Source of the DNA: Strix aluco
Lineage: Eukaryota; Chordata; Aves; Strigiformes; Strigidae
Reading direction: 5' to 3'
NCBI RefSeq assembly: GCF_031877795.1
Contig: NC_133938.1
Coordinates: forward strand, 14,292,920 to 14,356,919
Length of the DNA stretch: 64,000 bases
This document shows, one piece after another, positions 50,458 to 63,300 of the stretch. Position 1 is the first letter of the stretch, and each line of letters opens with the position of its first letter. Both the position numbers and the translations under genes were made by a program. The notes beneath the pieces are model-generated. The model was not told the origin of the DNA, searched no databases, and saw only the letters and a program-made list of their open reading frames with translations.

Positions 50458-53400
50458 CTGCAAATATCGTGAGAAATTGAATTTTTTATTAAGTATTTAC
50501 AGACTAACACCTTGCTGCTTTGTTGATAATAACCCTGCACACTGCAAGCAGTTTCATAATGAAATTTCATGGAATGAAAAAAAGCAAAAACTAAAAAGGC
50601 AAACTTAATGGCAAAACACCTGCCAATTATAATACTTAGGGATTAGAAGGACAAATCATAATTGATCATATTTTTATACCACCACTTTTATTACTATATA
50701 ATACTACATTGTTCATGTTTTAAAACCATGAGTGTAAATATTAATTCTATCATAACAAAATGCTCGGCATGATGCAAATCATCTGAAATCCATTTTCCAG
50801 AGATTAGACTAAATAGATTTTCTCAGCCTTATGATTCAGTTAGAAAAGAGAAAGAAAACTGCAGCCTTTTCTTTTAAGTCACGGCTTTAAAAAGATGCTA
50901 CAAAAGATCACTCTATCCATCTCGTTAATCTAAGATTTAAGATCTGTGCCCTTTAAAGTGCTTGGCATGTCTTTCTTTTTTAATCCACATTTAAATTACA
51001 TTTGCCTAAAATGGCTTTTGTGCTTCTAAATAATTTGCCATTAGGTAGGCAGGTTCAGTAACTGGGTGGGGCACAGTCCAAGAGTAAAACTGATGAATTC
51101 CGGTAAGGGAATCCATGAATTGATCAATTTAGGAGAGCTGGGTACTAACTCCCTGGCTGGAATAGGGATTATTTTGCATTATTTGGTTGGCTGAGGATAA
51201 AGATCAAATAACTCAACAGAGAAAGTAAACTGGGAACAATACCAAATAATTCTGAAGAATGAAGTAATGGACTGTGAAGTGCTGTGCTGGAAAGGAGAAA
51301 AAAGTGAACAGCTTTGGGAGAGGTATATATCTGATGAAAAGAGTTGAAAAATGAAGAAGTGATACATGAGCAAATTTAAAGGAACAGTCTGAGAACTGAA
51401 CTGAAGGAAAGTAAAGGTAGAGAGGGTAATGGATGATCCAGAGAGGAAGACAACCTAAGTTAAGAACTGGTGTGACACTGAGTTTGGGAAAGAAATTGCT
51501 GAAAAAGAACTGATTAACCCATTAGTAGAGGAGAATAGCTACCTGAATTGATAGGAGGCTTTTGTGCAGACAGAAAGCAAGCAGATATAGGGGGCTGGAA
51601 ACGCACTATTAGCATTTAGGAATTATTTTTGAACTCTTATTTTGATACAACATTGTTGGTGGTTTTCAAAAAGGAGTAGAACAAAAAGGAGCAATAATGT
51701 CTGTGAAATAAGGTTGTTAGAGAAATGGAAATTGTAGAAAAATGGAAAAATGTACTGCATGCCTGTGGTCATATCCAGGGAATGCAGAAAGTTGTCTGAA
51801 GGATACCTGGGGGGCATCCGCCTCTTTGGACAGCATTTTTGATAACTTTGTAGACCATTCTTTACTAGTGGCAAGAGAGTCTCCATAAATAATCAGATGA
51901 ATGCTGCTTTTTTTTTTCCCCTCTTCTGTTTTGTGCTTAATTCCCCAGCTGCCTTTTTTCTGCTTGTAATCCTAGATGTCCTCCTCGTATTCAAGATGGT
52001 TGTGGTTCTACCTCACTTTCATATCCCTATTTTCCTCACTGAGCTGTGGTTCTGATTTACATCTGAAATGCTGTGTTTTAAGCCTGGGGTTCAGAAGCTC
52101 CCACTGAAAAGCCGCTCAGATTCCCACATGCGCAGACAGGAAGGAGAGGTGGGGCTGGAGGTGCATTTGCCCTCTTCAGCACAACTACCTCTGCTCTTCA
52201 GGGAGAGCTGCGAAGGAGGCTCTGTGTTTGAATGAGTTGATGCAAGCACTAACGTTTAAAGTTTGAGGTTAAATTATAATTATCTACATTAGGGCAATAG
52301 CTTGTTTCCATATTTAATGGCACAAACTGCAAATGGTTCTCTTTAATGAAGTGAGTTTTGCATTGTCTGTATTAGTATGGTTACTGTGACCTCAGTATTC
52401 ACAGTCATGGAGCTAACCATGTTATACATCAATGAATCTGGCAAAAGTGAAGAGGAGGAGTAAAAAAAGCATGATATAGTGCTACACACAGGCTACCTCA
52501 TAATTAAATGTGTCATTTAAAGACATAAGGCTAAAGTTCTTACTCTTGGCATTTAAATAACCTCTCACATCAGTAAATTATAAAGCTCTTTTTGAAACAA
52601 GTGGGTGCCTGTCAGTGCCCTGTTGTGTGACTCTGTGTAAGACAGACAACTTCGAATGAATTGAAGTGGCAAGGGTGAAAGCCATGACAATACCAGTTTG
52701 TATAACAAGAACACACACCAGCCTTATACCAAAGCTTTCTTTGGCCTTGCCAGCTACACAGAGAAGGACATGTACATCTTAACAAGATATTCAGTATGTA
52801 ATGCAGTGCTACAACACCAGCAAATGACAACAAGCTTTGCTAAACAATGACTTATTTATAAGGAAATATTTGAATACTTTTCAGACTACCATTCCTAAGT
52901 ATCAGGTTTCCGTGTGATTTACTGATGCTATTTCAAAATTATTATAATATTTTGCTTTTCATGAACATTTAGTTTGGTAAATCATTTATTATTGGGCAGT
53001 CACCCAAATTACCCTTCCTTTTGTAATTATGTCAGGTATTAAGTGTAATGGAGATTTTAATGAGAAGTCAGGATTACCCAAAACAACAGCAGCAACTCAA
53101 GCACCAAGGTGCATCTCTGGCAACAGGATGGCTATTTAAAGTCTGATAAAGACACCCTGTTGAGTATATGCAAATAGACTTTCTGCAGTTGAGTTGTCCG
53201 TATGGAATGAGTCCATATCACGCCTATGTAATTTACTGATTCCTGGGGAAAAAAAAAAATCTCCTGGATGACAAAATTAAAAAGCAATATGCCTGATCTT
53301 GCAAGGTACTAATCAGCTTCGTATCCCTTTTAAATCAATGAGATTGTCAGGGGCAGCCAACAATATGTGACAGTTGCATGAATGCTGCTTTTAAGTTTCT

Positions 53401-56282
53401 GCTTTGAAATACTGTGTGCAGTAGCTGTAGGTTTTCATTTCTTTATATTTTGTAGTTATGCCTTTTTAACCGAATATGCAATTGGACCACACAGGGACAA
53501 CAGCTTGTCAGTGCTTTCAGCAATCCAATTTTACTGGAGATTTGGGGCGAGGATCTCAAACCGTCCTCCTTGATCTACTATGGGAGCAGGATTGGGCTGC
53601 CAAGGCTTGCGTGAGCAGTCTTCACAGACAACATTCCTGAGCAAAGGTTGAAGAACAGCAGCTTTTTAAACAGAAGAGCATTGCCATAGCTCTGTAAAAA
53701 GCCCTGGCCTTTTAGTAAATATTCAAAACAAATCCTGGAGCTGAACTTTGAAGCTTTTATAATAGCTTCGATCAGAAAAATAATATCACCAACACCACTT
53801 AGGCTAGTGTGAAAATAGATTTATAACCTTTTATTTTATTTCTGTGCTTTGTCACTCCTCATTTACTGCAGCAGGCAAGGAAATTCCAATTAAATTAAAA
53901 GTACTGAGAATAGTTATTATGTTCAGTCTTGCCAATTACTGGATTGTACCTACATCGCTTTGATTCTTCACCAGTCAGTCAAGACAGCTTGATGTCTATA
54001 TTATGCCTTCTGCTTATTAGTAGCTTGCAAGTGATTGAAAAGTCCAATTGCAAAGGACTAGATGTTCCCTCCCTGTGTCTCCATACTGTGGAAGGCAGCA
54101 GCACACACAAAGTGGAAATGAAAAAGCCTACAAATGGCACAGGTAAAAGAAAAGTTAGCAGTGTGGCATAATGCCATATCCCATCCACTCTACAACTCCC
54201 CTGTCACAGAAAAGGATGTGATGGAGAATGGTTGCATTCCCAGTATTCTCAGAAATACCTGAAGAAAACTAATAGCGTGTTCCTGGAAAAGGCAGAATGA
54301 CAAGGATGTCACTTGCATTTTACAGATGGCCATTTTCATGTTTTTACTCTGTTGACCAGGGCGAAAAAAAGTAGGTTTATATTTCACCTTTTTATCTGCA
54401 GCCAAACATTCAATAAAATGTGAAGTCTAAGGTAAAAGCATGGCTTTTACACAGTAAATAGATTTTAATAGCTCACATTCAGGACAGGAGAAAAATGTCA
54501 TTGTCACTGCATTCCTCTTTCTTCTCCATTTCCTTGCTCCTTCTCTTTTTCTGTTTCTCCCTTCCTACCCCCCAGTTCCTCTCCTATCTGCATGTTTCTT
54601 TGTCATCTCTTCACCAATTCTGCCTGATAACGTGGATGAAATACGGCTGATCCTCAACTCAAAACTCAACATTCTGGTTGGATTAAGGGTGAACTGACAT
54701 TTCCCAAAGCCATTGTCCCAAATTTTCTTTTGATCCACTACCTTAAGATTTATAATCACTTTGTATTAGGAAGTTTACTATAGTAGCAAAAGAGGGGAGG
54801 AACACACATGTGTATGCACATGGACTTTGAAATGGACTGTCACACACACAGAGTGATGTGCCACACTTGCACCACTGGGAACTCCAGATAGGTTTGACGG
54901 CATAAACAAATAGGCTGCGTGATGGCATACCCTCCAAAATTCAACTACTATATTTTTCCAGTTACTGCCATATACATCATACACATATGCTGAAAAGAAA
55001 ACTTAAGACTTTACAGAATCTGAAAATATTTTGGGGCCTTGTACAATTTAGTAGGATGGATACTTTGTAGCTCTGTCCTCTGATTTGTATCGAATAACTT
55101 GCACTGTATTTACAATCACAAATTCAGTGTTTATTTCAGCTACGTGTAGCACACCCTGAATACACTACTGTCAGCTGCTTGTGTGCATCATATCTACTAC
55201 CTCGAGCAGCAGATCCATTGGGTACAAAATATCCTATTATGGTTTCCCTGACAGATAAAGTAGAAAATTAATTGTGGATCAAAAGGTTGTCTTTAGGACT
55301 CACTGCTTAGTAAAGTAATTGGTACACTTGTTTAATGAGAAAAGGTGCCCATAGGTAATTTTTTATTTCAGTGTAAGTTTTGAAAGCTCTCAGCCCCTCT
55401 CATATGGATTTGCAAATATGAGAAATGGTAAACTAACCCCCAGTAGAGGATAAAAAATATCAGTCTGCCCAGTGAAGAAAAGTGGGGGGGGGGAAGAAAT
55501 TAGCAACCTAATGGTAAAAAGCTAAAGTGACACAAGAACAGTCAGAGAAATAACTTTGAAGACAAAACTTCTGAAGCTGAGGAAATGTCATAATGTAAAA
55601 ATCAAAGCTTGGACCAGAAACAGCAAGAATATTTACAGCTCAATGTGCTAACAGTCTCAATCCCAGCTAATTTAAGAACGATTCATAGCGGCTGGATAAA
55701 GCAGAGCTCTTTTAGATGGATGTGAGCAATGGGCAAGAAATGTTGATTAGATCACTTTCTGGCTTAATATGCAGCCATTCTGCTGATATTAAGAGCAGTA
55801 AGAAGAGAGGTTGTCAGCACTCACGAGCTCACAGGAGACATATCTAGAATGAGACACAGTCAGCATAAAGGTGTAAAGGGCAATAGATTTATTTCTCATT
55901 TTCCCATTCCCTGAGGACTGTTGCAACATACAGAGAAAATTACCAGGAGCTTGAAAAAAGAGAAATAGTTACAGATCTTCCATTCAAAGGAAATCCTAAA
56001 GGATTGCATAGCTGTTCAGAAATAACATTTTTCCAGAGAACTTTTCCTCCCCTGTAATCTTGAACATGTTCCATCCAACTATTACAGAAACAGAGGCTGA
56101 TGGATGGCACAGACTGTGGGATAACTGCTTGATCTTGCTCATTGCTTTTGATCAGACTTGAAAAATGACCAAAAATATTCCAACCAAAGTCCCCAAACAG
56201 AAGATATTTGGAGCATAGTAGGTCAAACATATAGGGAATTTTGTTGGTCCAGAGCAACTTGAATGCAGAATACTTTGTCACT

Positions 56283-56313
<31 letters not shown>

Positions 56314-56667
56314 AATATGACCACCTTGCCCACAGATCAGTGAAACAGTGGCATAAATACGTGGATTGGGGATTTCTGTGTTACCTTAACTATATATTAA
56401 TCATCTAAAACTGTGACATGTGAGTTTAAATTATTGCAGAGTCAAGATAGAAGCATTACTGAAAGCAGTGGCAGCTGCTGTGTTATGGGTGAGAAGTGTG
56501 GGCCTGAACTTGAATATTGAGTCTGTACCAGATCAAATTACAGGAATTTTATATCCAGACTCCAAACTTCACAAAGCTGAAAACATTTTGCTAGATTTCT
56601 ATAATTAACAGAAGCAATAAGAGAAGAGTGACAATGTAAAGCTAGCTGGCAGACATTAATAACTTAC
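50458..56667 (-). other. ADGRL4 intron, 6.2 kb
   Basis: Intron between the two EGF exons. It holds AT-rich DNA, a possible conserved block near 53040-53260 with an ATGCAAAT octamer at 53168-53175, a G run near 55483-55493 and a 24-T run at 56287-56310. No additional EGF exon was seen. Frames of 60-113 codons show no domain. Confidence 0.75.
56287..56310. repeat. Poly-T run of 24
   Basis: Uninterrupted thymine run about 360 bp from the EGF2 exon. It could be the A-tail of a minus-strand retrocopy, but no body is recognised beside it. Confidence 0.85.
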
Positions 56668-56820
56668 CCACACAGGAGGTTCCATCATTAGGTACAAAAG
56701 TTTGTTGACCATTGCTGGATTTGAAACCAGGTACACACATGCAGAAATAACTTCCCACAGTGTTTGTGCAATTGGCATGCTCTCCACAAGGCTGCGTAGC
56801 ATTTTCACATTCATTATCAT
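56668..56820 (-). CDS. ADGRL4: ADGRL4 exon: calcium-binding EGF-like domain (EGF2)
   Basis: A 153-base exon in phase 1-1, the usual phase for EGF modules. The acceptor is ttgacag and the donor GTAAGT. It begins with the calcium-binding signature DDNEC, continues through CGEHANCTN, GSYFCMCVPGF and NDGTSC, and has the six cysteines of an EGF fold. Asn and aromatic residues sit where calcium-binding EGF domains need them. It corresponds to the second EGF domain of human ADGRL4. It is the most 5' exon I can identify in this window. Confidence 0.95.
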
Positions 56821-57189
56821 CTGTCAAGACATAAATTACAGAGAAATATATTTGCATTTGCCAATTGAAGAAAAGAGTAAAGTAAAAGTTTAATTTGCCT
56901 CTGGTATTTTATTTATATAAGTTTTGAATGCTGAGCTGACACTCTTGTTGTTTGTCTATATGGTTTTCCCATTGCCAAGGATGTAATCGTGTTCAGCAGC
57001 TCTCTTCTACCCTCATCCTGTGTGAGTCAACAAAGGAGAAAACCAGCGGGATACTGAACTGAATGGTTTAATTGAATACTCACTTTGGAATAAAGGATTG
57101 AGATAAGTACATGTTCTGCCAGGGTTGTATATGATAACAGTTTTTGCTACCCAGAAATCTACAGGTAGAGGGTAACCTCAAGTTTAGAA

Positions 57190-57420
57190 TAATAGAAAAA
57201 AGAGCTCAACAGGGTATCAAGAAGTCACCCACTTCATTCCCTAACACCAAAGCAGGATCATACCTAAACTGAGAGGTTTTTTTCTGGCCTGTTCTTGAAG
57301 ACCTTCTGTGGTATTTCTCAGCAGTTGCAGACCACAAACTTACAAAATTTGTCCTAATGACTGATTTGAATCTTCAAGTATGTTGTTTTTTCTTAGTTAT
57401 CCCAAAGATCTTAACAAACA
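57190..57420 (-). mobile_element. Old degenerate CR1 LINE fragment
   Basis: Plus-strand words in CR1 order: AGAAGTCACCCACTTCATTC, CCCTAACACCAAAGCAGGATC, CCTGTTCTTGAAGACC and TTTGTCCTAATGACTGATTTG. These match the reverse complement of CR1 3' regions, so it lies in the minus orientation. It is more diverged than the copy at 19512-19790 and lacks a clean tail. Confidence 0.55.
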
Positions 57421-59165
57421 GATAAGCAAGATTTGTGGCTTGATCTTTACCTCTTAGCAATTGCTGTGCAAGCCATCATTTCTGTATCTGCAAATTTACA
57501 TGATCTATTTTACAGGGTTAATTCCATGCTACCCGAGATACAAGAAAAAGGAATTATATACACACGTTTTAAGACTACTTCACCTCTGCAGAGACTCTGC
57601 ACGTGCTATCACTATGAGCATGGGGATCCAGCTAGCTTGATCAAAGGTCAAATGAAATCATAAACTCATGCTTTGAACTATATAGTTGATCTTCTGCAAT
57701 GACTCAATAAAACTGTTTCCTCTCCAGAATATTCCAAGGTCCCTGCTGTCTATTAAATAATTTTCAGACCAAACTTAAGAAAAATTTCAAAAGCTTCCTT
57801 ATCCAGACACTCTACTTATCGAACTGAGAGTAACACTCACAATAGTGATAATTCCATCTTTCCAAATAGCCCATTTCTCCCAAAGCACTCCAAAACTCTG
57901 AAACAAACCAATCAATGAAACTCTCCCAAAGAAGATGACACTGAGTGGAGTTCTCTATTTTCTACATCGTGAGAAAGGAAAAGAGTTAAAGGCTTCCTGA
58001 AGTCTACTGGGATTTTGTTCCTGTTCTCAAGCAGAAGGTACTCATAACATGATGAATGACAGGAAAGAATTCCAACAGGGAGAGAAATAACAATTTATTG
58101 TAGAAGAGGAATGATTAAGGAGTGTGACAGGGAAAAGAAATATGATTTCAGAAGAGATGCCCAAGGATGAGTTTCAGAAAGGTACTTCTGCTTTCCTGAT
58201 GGTCAGTGTTCTCATAAGGTGTTTACATAGATAGGGTACAGATAAGTAAAATGTCATGTAATCTAGGGCAGTGGTAAGATTAAATTACACCAAGAGCCGT
58301 AAAGCATTGCAGGAATACATTTCTGCAATATAACTTAGTCACAACCTCCAGCATAACCCTAGAACAGGCCATTTTTCAGATTTGAAGTCTGACGTGATTT
58401 TGAATGTTACTCAGTTGACTCAGAGATGCAAATATCAATTCAGAACTGCAGCTTTTCTCAGGGGAATTTAGGTCAACAGTATCAAATGGATTATGCTCAT
58501 TATAACTAAAATTGAATGTAATTTAATGAGAAATCCAAGTATAAGAGCACTTGGCCAACACACATCAACAACATTTATTCTACAGCTTTGGTATTCATGA
58601 GACTACAGCAGAGAAGGTGCATGATTTGGATCATAACAATGTCAAAGTAAAACCAAATCATTTTAAGTAGAATTATGATAGGGAGGAAAAAGATGTGGTG
58701 TTGGTCCAAGCCCAAAAGCAAAGCCTGAGAATATGAAAAATCCAGTTTGGCACATGACACTGCAGAGACCAGGCCCCAGGACACTTTACAAATCTTAGTA
58801 ACAAGGTCCACTTCTTCAAATCCAATTTGTGTGTGTCTGTTTGGCTCTTTTGCAAGCCCAGTTTGCTCCCAGATCCTGGTATTTCATGACAAAAGGAAGT
58901 GGACTACCCTGTTTTAGCTGCCAAGTAAACTTGGTCTTGGGAAAGTATTCTAGATCCTAGAAAACAATATGTGTTGACTTTGGAAAGCTCATGGGAGTCA
59001 TGGAAGTCATGGAAGATGAGAAGTAGGACACTGGTGACTGCAGGACTTCATTCAAAGTAGAGGAATAACAGAACTAAGGAGAGAAAAGCTACAGGCTACA
59101 TGCAAGAACTTTTGGATTTGTTTTCTAGGAGCTCAACTATAGTCCTCAAAATCCAGCTATATTAC

Positions 59166-59261
59166 CTTTTTCAGGTGGTCCAAGGAGTTTATAAGCAATA
59201 TTAAAAAGACTCATGCAGTGGTCATCAATACATTCTTTACAATTATGCCTAATTAAATTTA
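59166..59261 (-). CDS. Weak candidate cassette exon upstream of EGF2
   Basis: A 96-base stretch bounded by atccag and GTAATA, open in phase 1-1 and therefore insertable without shifting the frame. It would read VNLIRHNCKECIDDHCMSLF then NIAYKLLGPPEK. Three closely spaced cysteines and the position upstream of the EGF array recall adhesion-GPCR linker exons. The acceptor has a poor pyrimidine tract, and open frames of this length are common, so chance is the likelier explanation. Confidence 0.2.
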
Positions 59262-60311
59262 CTGGATTATTGGTGTTTCTCCTCAATATTTAGAATGTCT
59301 GTAAGGGGTTTAATGGTGACTATATAGGCTTAGGAGGCTTGCCTATTGAGTGCACCTTTCGGATAATTTGAGAAACCCTTAGAATATTGAAGAAGAATAA
59401 CTTATATCAAAAACACAAGAATGAATATTTTAAGAGTTAAATTCATAAGGAGCTTTCTTTTCACTATTCCCATGGTCTAATGTAATACTGAGCAGACCAT
59501 GCTGAGGGATAATTTACTGGACCACATCCTGCTTCCATTGAAATTAATGGCATAAAAGTCACTGACGTAAGTAGGTCCAGGGTGGTGCTTGCCATGGAAA
59601 ACTACTGAGTTAATGAGAAAGGCAAGCGAGGAACAAGTTTTCAAGGAAAAAAGGAATTTCATATACAGTTTGACTAGATGTATTTAATCTGCTTACTTTC
59701 ACACAAAATATTTTACAAGATCAACAATGATGGCAAAAATATCTTCTAGTTCTCTGTATAAACAACTTGATTTTTTTTTTTTTTTCAGACAGCAGTTCAA
59801 TGTGAAGCCCAGGAGCTTAAGTCATTTTTCAAATTCTACATGATTTATAATATTACTGGATTTGTGATTTAAAGGACATCAGGAAAAAAACAACAGGATT
59901 TATACATGGAAAAACGTTTTGCATCTTTGCAGGTTTTTTTTTTTGTTCACTTGTTTTTTAAGAAAATTTTCTGTCTATACAAAGAGGATACTTTAAATGA
60001 CAGCAAATGTATAATCTACCTGCTTTGTTGTTACTTAATTTAATTATGGTATGTGCATTCACTGCTGGCACAGATACATATTGAACACTGCAGGCAGTAT
60101 TTCAGGAATGCACAATCCTTTAAAGATTTTTTTTTCTTTTTTCCTCAGCAACTGATGAAAAATTTGGACTTTTAGAGACAAGATTGGCCAAATGACAAGG
60201 TTAATTACTGTGGCTAAAAGGTAATGGGGCATTCAAGTATGTTTGATACACAAGACATGTCCTGAATAGCTGAACTGTCCTAAGAAATGACAGTCTGGGG
60301 CTGGGGAGCAG

Positions 60312-60399
60312 TTTTGTTTTGTTTTGATTTTTTTTTGGTTTTTTTTGTTTAGAGCAGGTGTTTTTTGGTTTTGTTGTTTTGTGTTTTTTTTTTTTTTAA
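60312..60399. repeat. GTTTT-type low-complexity tract
   Basis: Thymine-rich simple sequence with GTTTT, TTTGG and long T runs. No coding content. Confidence 0.8.
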
Positions 60400-63300
60400 G
60401 ATGGCAGTTCTATGATATTTGTATTGCTCTAAAATCTCATTATTAAAAATCACAATGTAAGGAAGGTTATAAATAGTTTCCTAGGAAATGTGTTAAAGAA
60501 CCCAAATATGGGAGGATACAGGAATATGTATTTATATGTATCTGAATATTGGTAGAATGTTTACATGATACAGGTGCAAAATAAAACCAATTCTCCATTT
60601 TCATCTTAAAAATCCAGCTACCATGTATTTTACTGTACATAAATGTAATTATCATTAGATGGAATCAACTACTAGCTGCATGTAATCATATCTCTACTAG
60701 TCTCTTGAAAATATATAAGGATCTTCAAAAGCAGAAAAAAACCTGAAAAGATATACCCCTTTCAAACTCCATTTTGAATTGAGGATGGTAATTCTATACT
60801 GAAACTGTTTGTGTTCAATAATATGAGAACACTATTGGTTTAGGATTGAGTAGCTCCATTAAGAAGTTCGGGCATTGATGGAAGTCTTCCCCTGTCACAG
60901 AGGGCTATAAATTGGATCTGGTGTTTAAACGATCACTCTTTTACATCAGGTAACTTTGTTCATTAAGGAAAGTGGGTATGAATTTTGTTTAGTATTGATA
61001 GAATACATTTTTTGTATAAAGAGCATTCAATTTTTAGAAACTTTAAAACAAAAAGAAAGAATGATTTGTGGATCATAAGGCCATGATGCAGTTGGAAGCT
61101 AGTGGGATCTGATAAGATTTTTAGGAAAAAGGATAGAGAAAATTTCTTCTATCATATTCTATATCCTTTCTAAAGGGCAAGTTTTACCCTGTCATATATG
61201 CTGTTTTAATACTGGGTGGTTATAAAATCATACAATAAGAAAACACCAGGGCAACTACAGCTACAAAATGACATAATTTGTTATTATTGTGACAAGCATG
61301 AGAAAGTGCTTTGAACTATCAGTTTTAGATATAAGTTTTTGTAATACTGTTTACATATTTTACATGAAAAATATCATGAGAGAAAGTATTATGGCAGTGG
61401 ATTTATCCAAACAGCTTTGAAGAATTTCCATTGCACTGGGTACATCTTCATGGTAGACTTTTTGATGATATGATGACATACAATATGAAGAGTTAGTTTT
61501 GGGGTGAAACTTGTCATATTGATTCACAATCACACAGAAGTTTGTCTTTTTTTCCTTTGTAAATTTTCAAGTAAATAGCTTCTCCCTTCACTTCAACAAA
61601 CAAGGCTGAAATTACCAAAGTTAAACAGAACGATCACTGTATTTTCAGTCCTCACGAATCCATGCAAAATGAGATTTCTACAGAAGTGAATCTGTATAGA
61701 TATAGAATATATTCTGGGCTCTCTGTCACTGAATTAAATTGATACCAGTCAGGCTGATGTTATTAATTTATTAATCAGTGAGTCAACTGATTGGAAAACT
61801 AGCAACGTTGAACTTGGAGTTTGGTCACTGGTGAGAGCCACCTGAGGTGGGACAGCCTATGGCTGCAGGAGTTTACCACCTGGGAGTCTGCCACATGGAA
61901 AGCCTGCCATGGAACTGCACAGCCTGGAAGCTCAGCCCTTGACTTCCATGCTTTTGGCTCTTCTGCAGAAGAGCTGGAATTCCCAAAGTCTTGAATCAAA
62001 ATCTGCCAGTCAGACCTACATCTCCCAAGGCCTTCTACTTGGGTCTTGCTACAGTTAGAACACTTGAGGCTCTTGTTCCTCTGCTTCTTTGTCAGAGCCC
62101 GCAGTCCTGGCTCCTCACACAGGGTAATCTGTGCTGTGGCCCGGATCCTTTGTGGGCTCTGACCTGGATAACCAGCCAGGCTGGCCAAAGAGGCAAAAGA
62201 CTTCCTAGGGCAGCAGAAATCTGGCTGTTGCAGGTGAACTCTTTTGACACCTTGACTTTCCAGACAAGGATTTTAACAAATTAAAAACTCTTGACCACAG
62301 CTTGAGTTTGACAACCTGACTTTTCCCAAAGCCACACCTGAACAAGCACAGGCATGATGGTGTGATTTTCATATATTTAATGAATGCTTGATGTTACTAA
62401 GGACCATAAGGAGCTCACACTGAGGCCATTATGGTATACTACAATACATTCACAGTCTATTCAGTGCCTTGCCCAGATGACGTAAAAAGAAGCAATTAAA
62501 ACATCAACAATTAATTTTGCCCCAATCCAGGCCTTTTGAAACCAAGGTTGGAGGCCTCTGGGGCATGCCCTTCTATCAAGAACAGCAGTGGCAGCACAGG
62601 GCTGGGGACCAGTATCAGGCACAGTAGTCTGAGAAGTGGACAGCACTGGGTAGGAAGGAAACGCAGCCGGAGCAGCTGGGGAATACATTGATTCATTGCA
62701 TCCGGCTGTTCTCTTTCGACAGCAGCCTCTGCTGCCAAAGCTGCTATGGAGCCCCTGGGGGAAACTAAAACTACCCTTCCCTAGTGTAACCCTCATGGGA
62801 GAACAGTACTTGAAGTGCCTCACTTAACCCCTCAAAAGCAAGTAAATGAAAGGCTTCCTGTAAAATAAATTCCAGTGCTACTCACCCTGCTGTGCTTAGC
62901 TTGTCTGGAGGTCTCAGAACAGTGGGTGATCTTACATACATTACTTATGTGCTGCAGGACTGTGCATCTACAGCCATCACAGCCTGAGTTAAGAACAGCA
63001 ATACCATTAACAACCTTGCCTTTCCTTCCTTGTGATGAGTTTCCATTAATGGTAATTTAACACAATTTGTTTATGATTCTCCAAAGATTCAGCATTCAAG
63101 TTTGGTCTAAATCAGCATGAAAGAGCAGATGCTTAGAAAAACCACTTGAGACTGCAGAACTGGGCTGGAAATCTCATTTAAATATGAATTGCTTTCATAA
63201 TAGGCCCGATTCATCTTTGTCCTACACTGGGGCAGGGGACCATGCAGTTGCTGCATGGGAAATCTTGCCACTGCAAGCTCTGTCTTGCTAAAATTTCATA

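Noticed and set aside
61799..62188. 129-codon minus-strand frame
   Set aside because: Not an ADGRL4 exon: no EGF cysteine spacing and no signal peptide. Kept only as a block of unknown nature.
62870..62990. Donor-like CAGG/GTGAGT on the minus strand, tested as the ADGRL4 signal-peptide exon
   Set aside because: The preceding sequence has no ATG-started hydrophobic leader: the best frame stops quickly.
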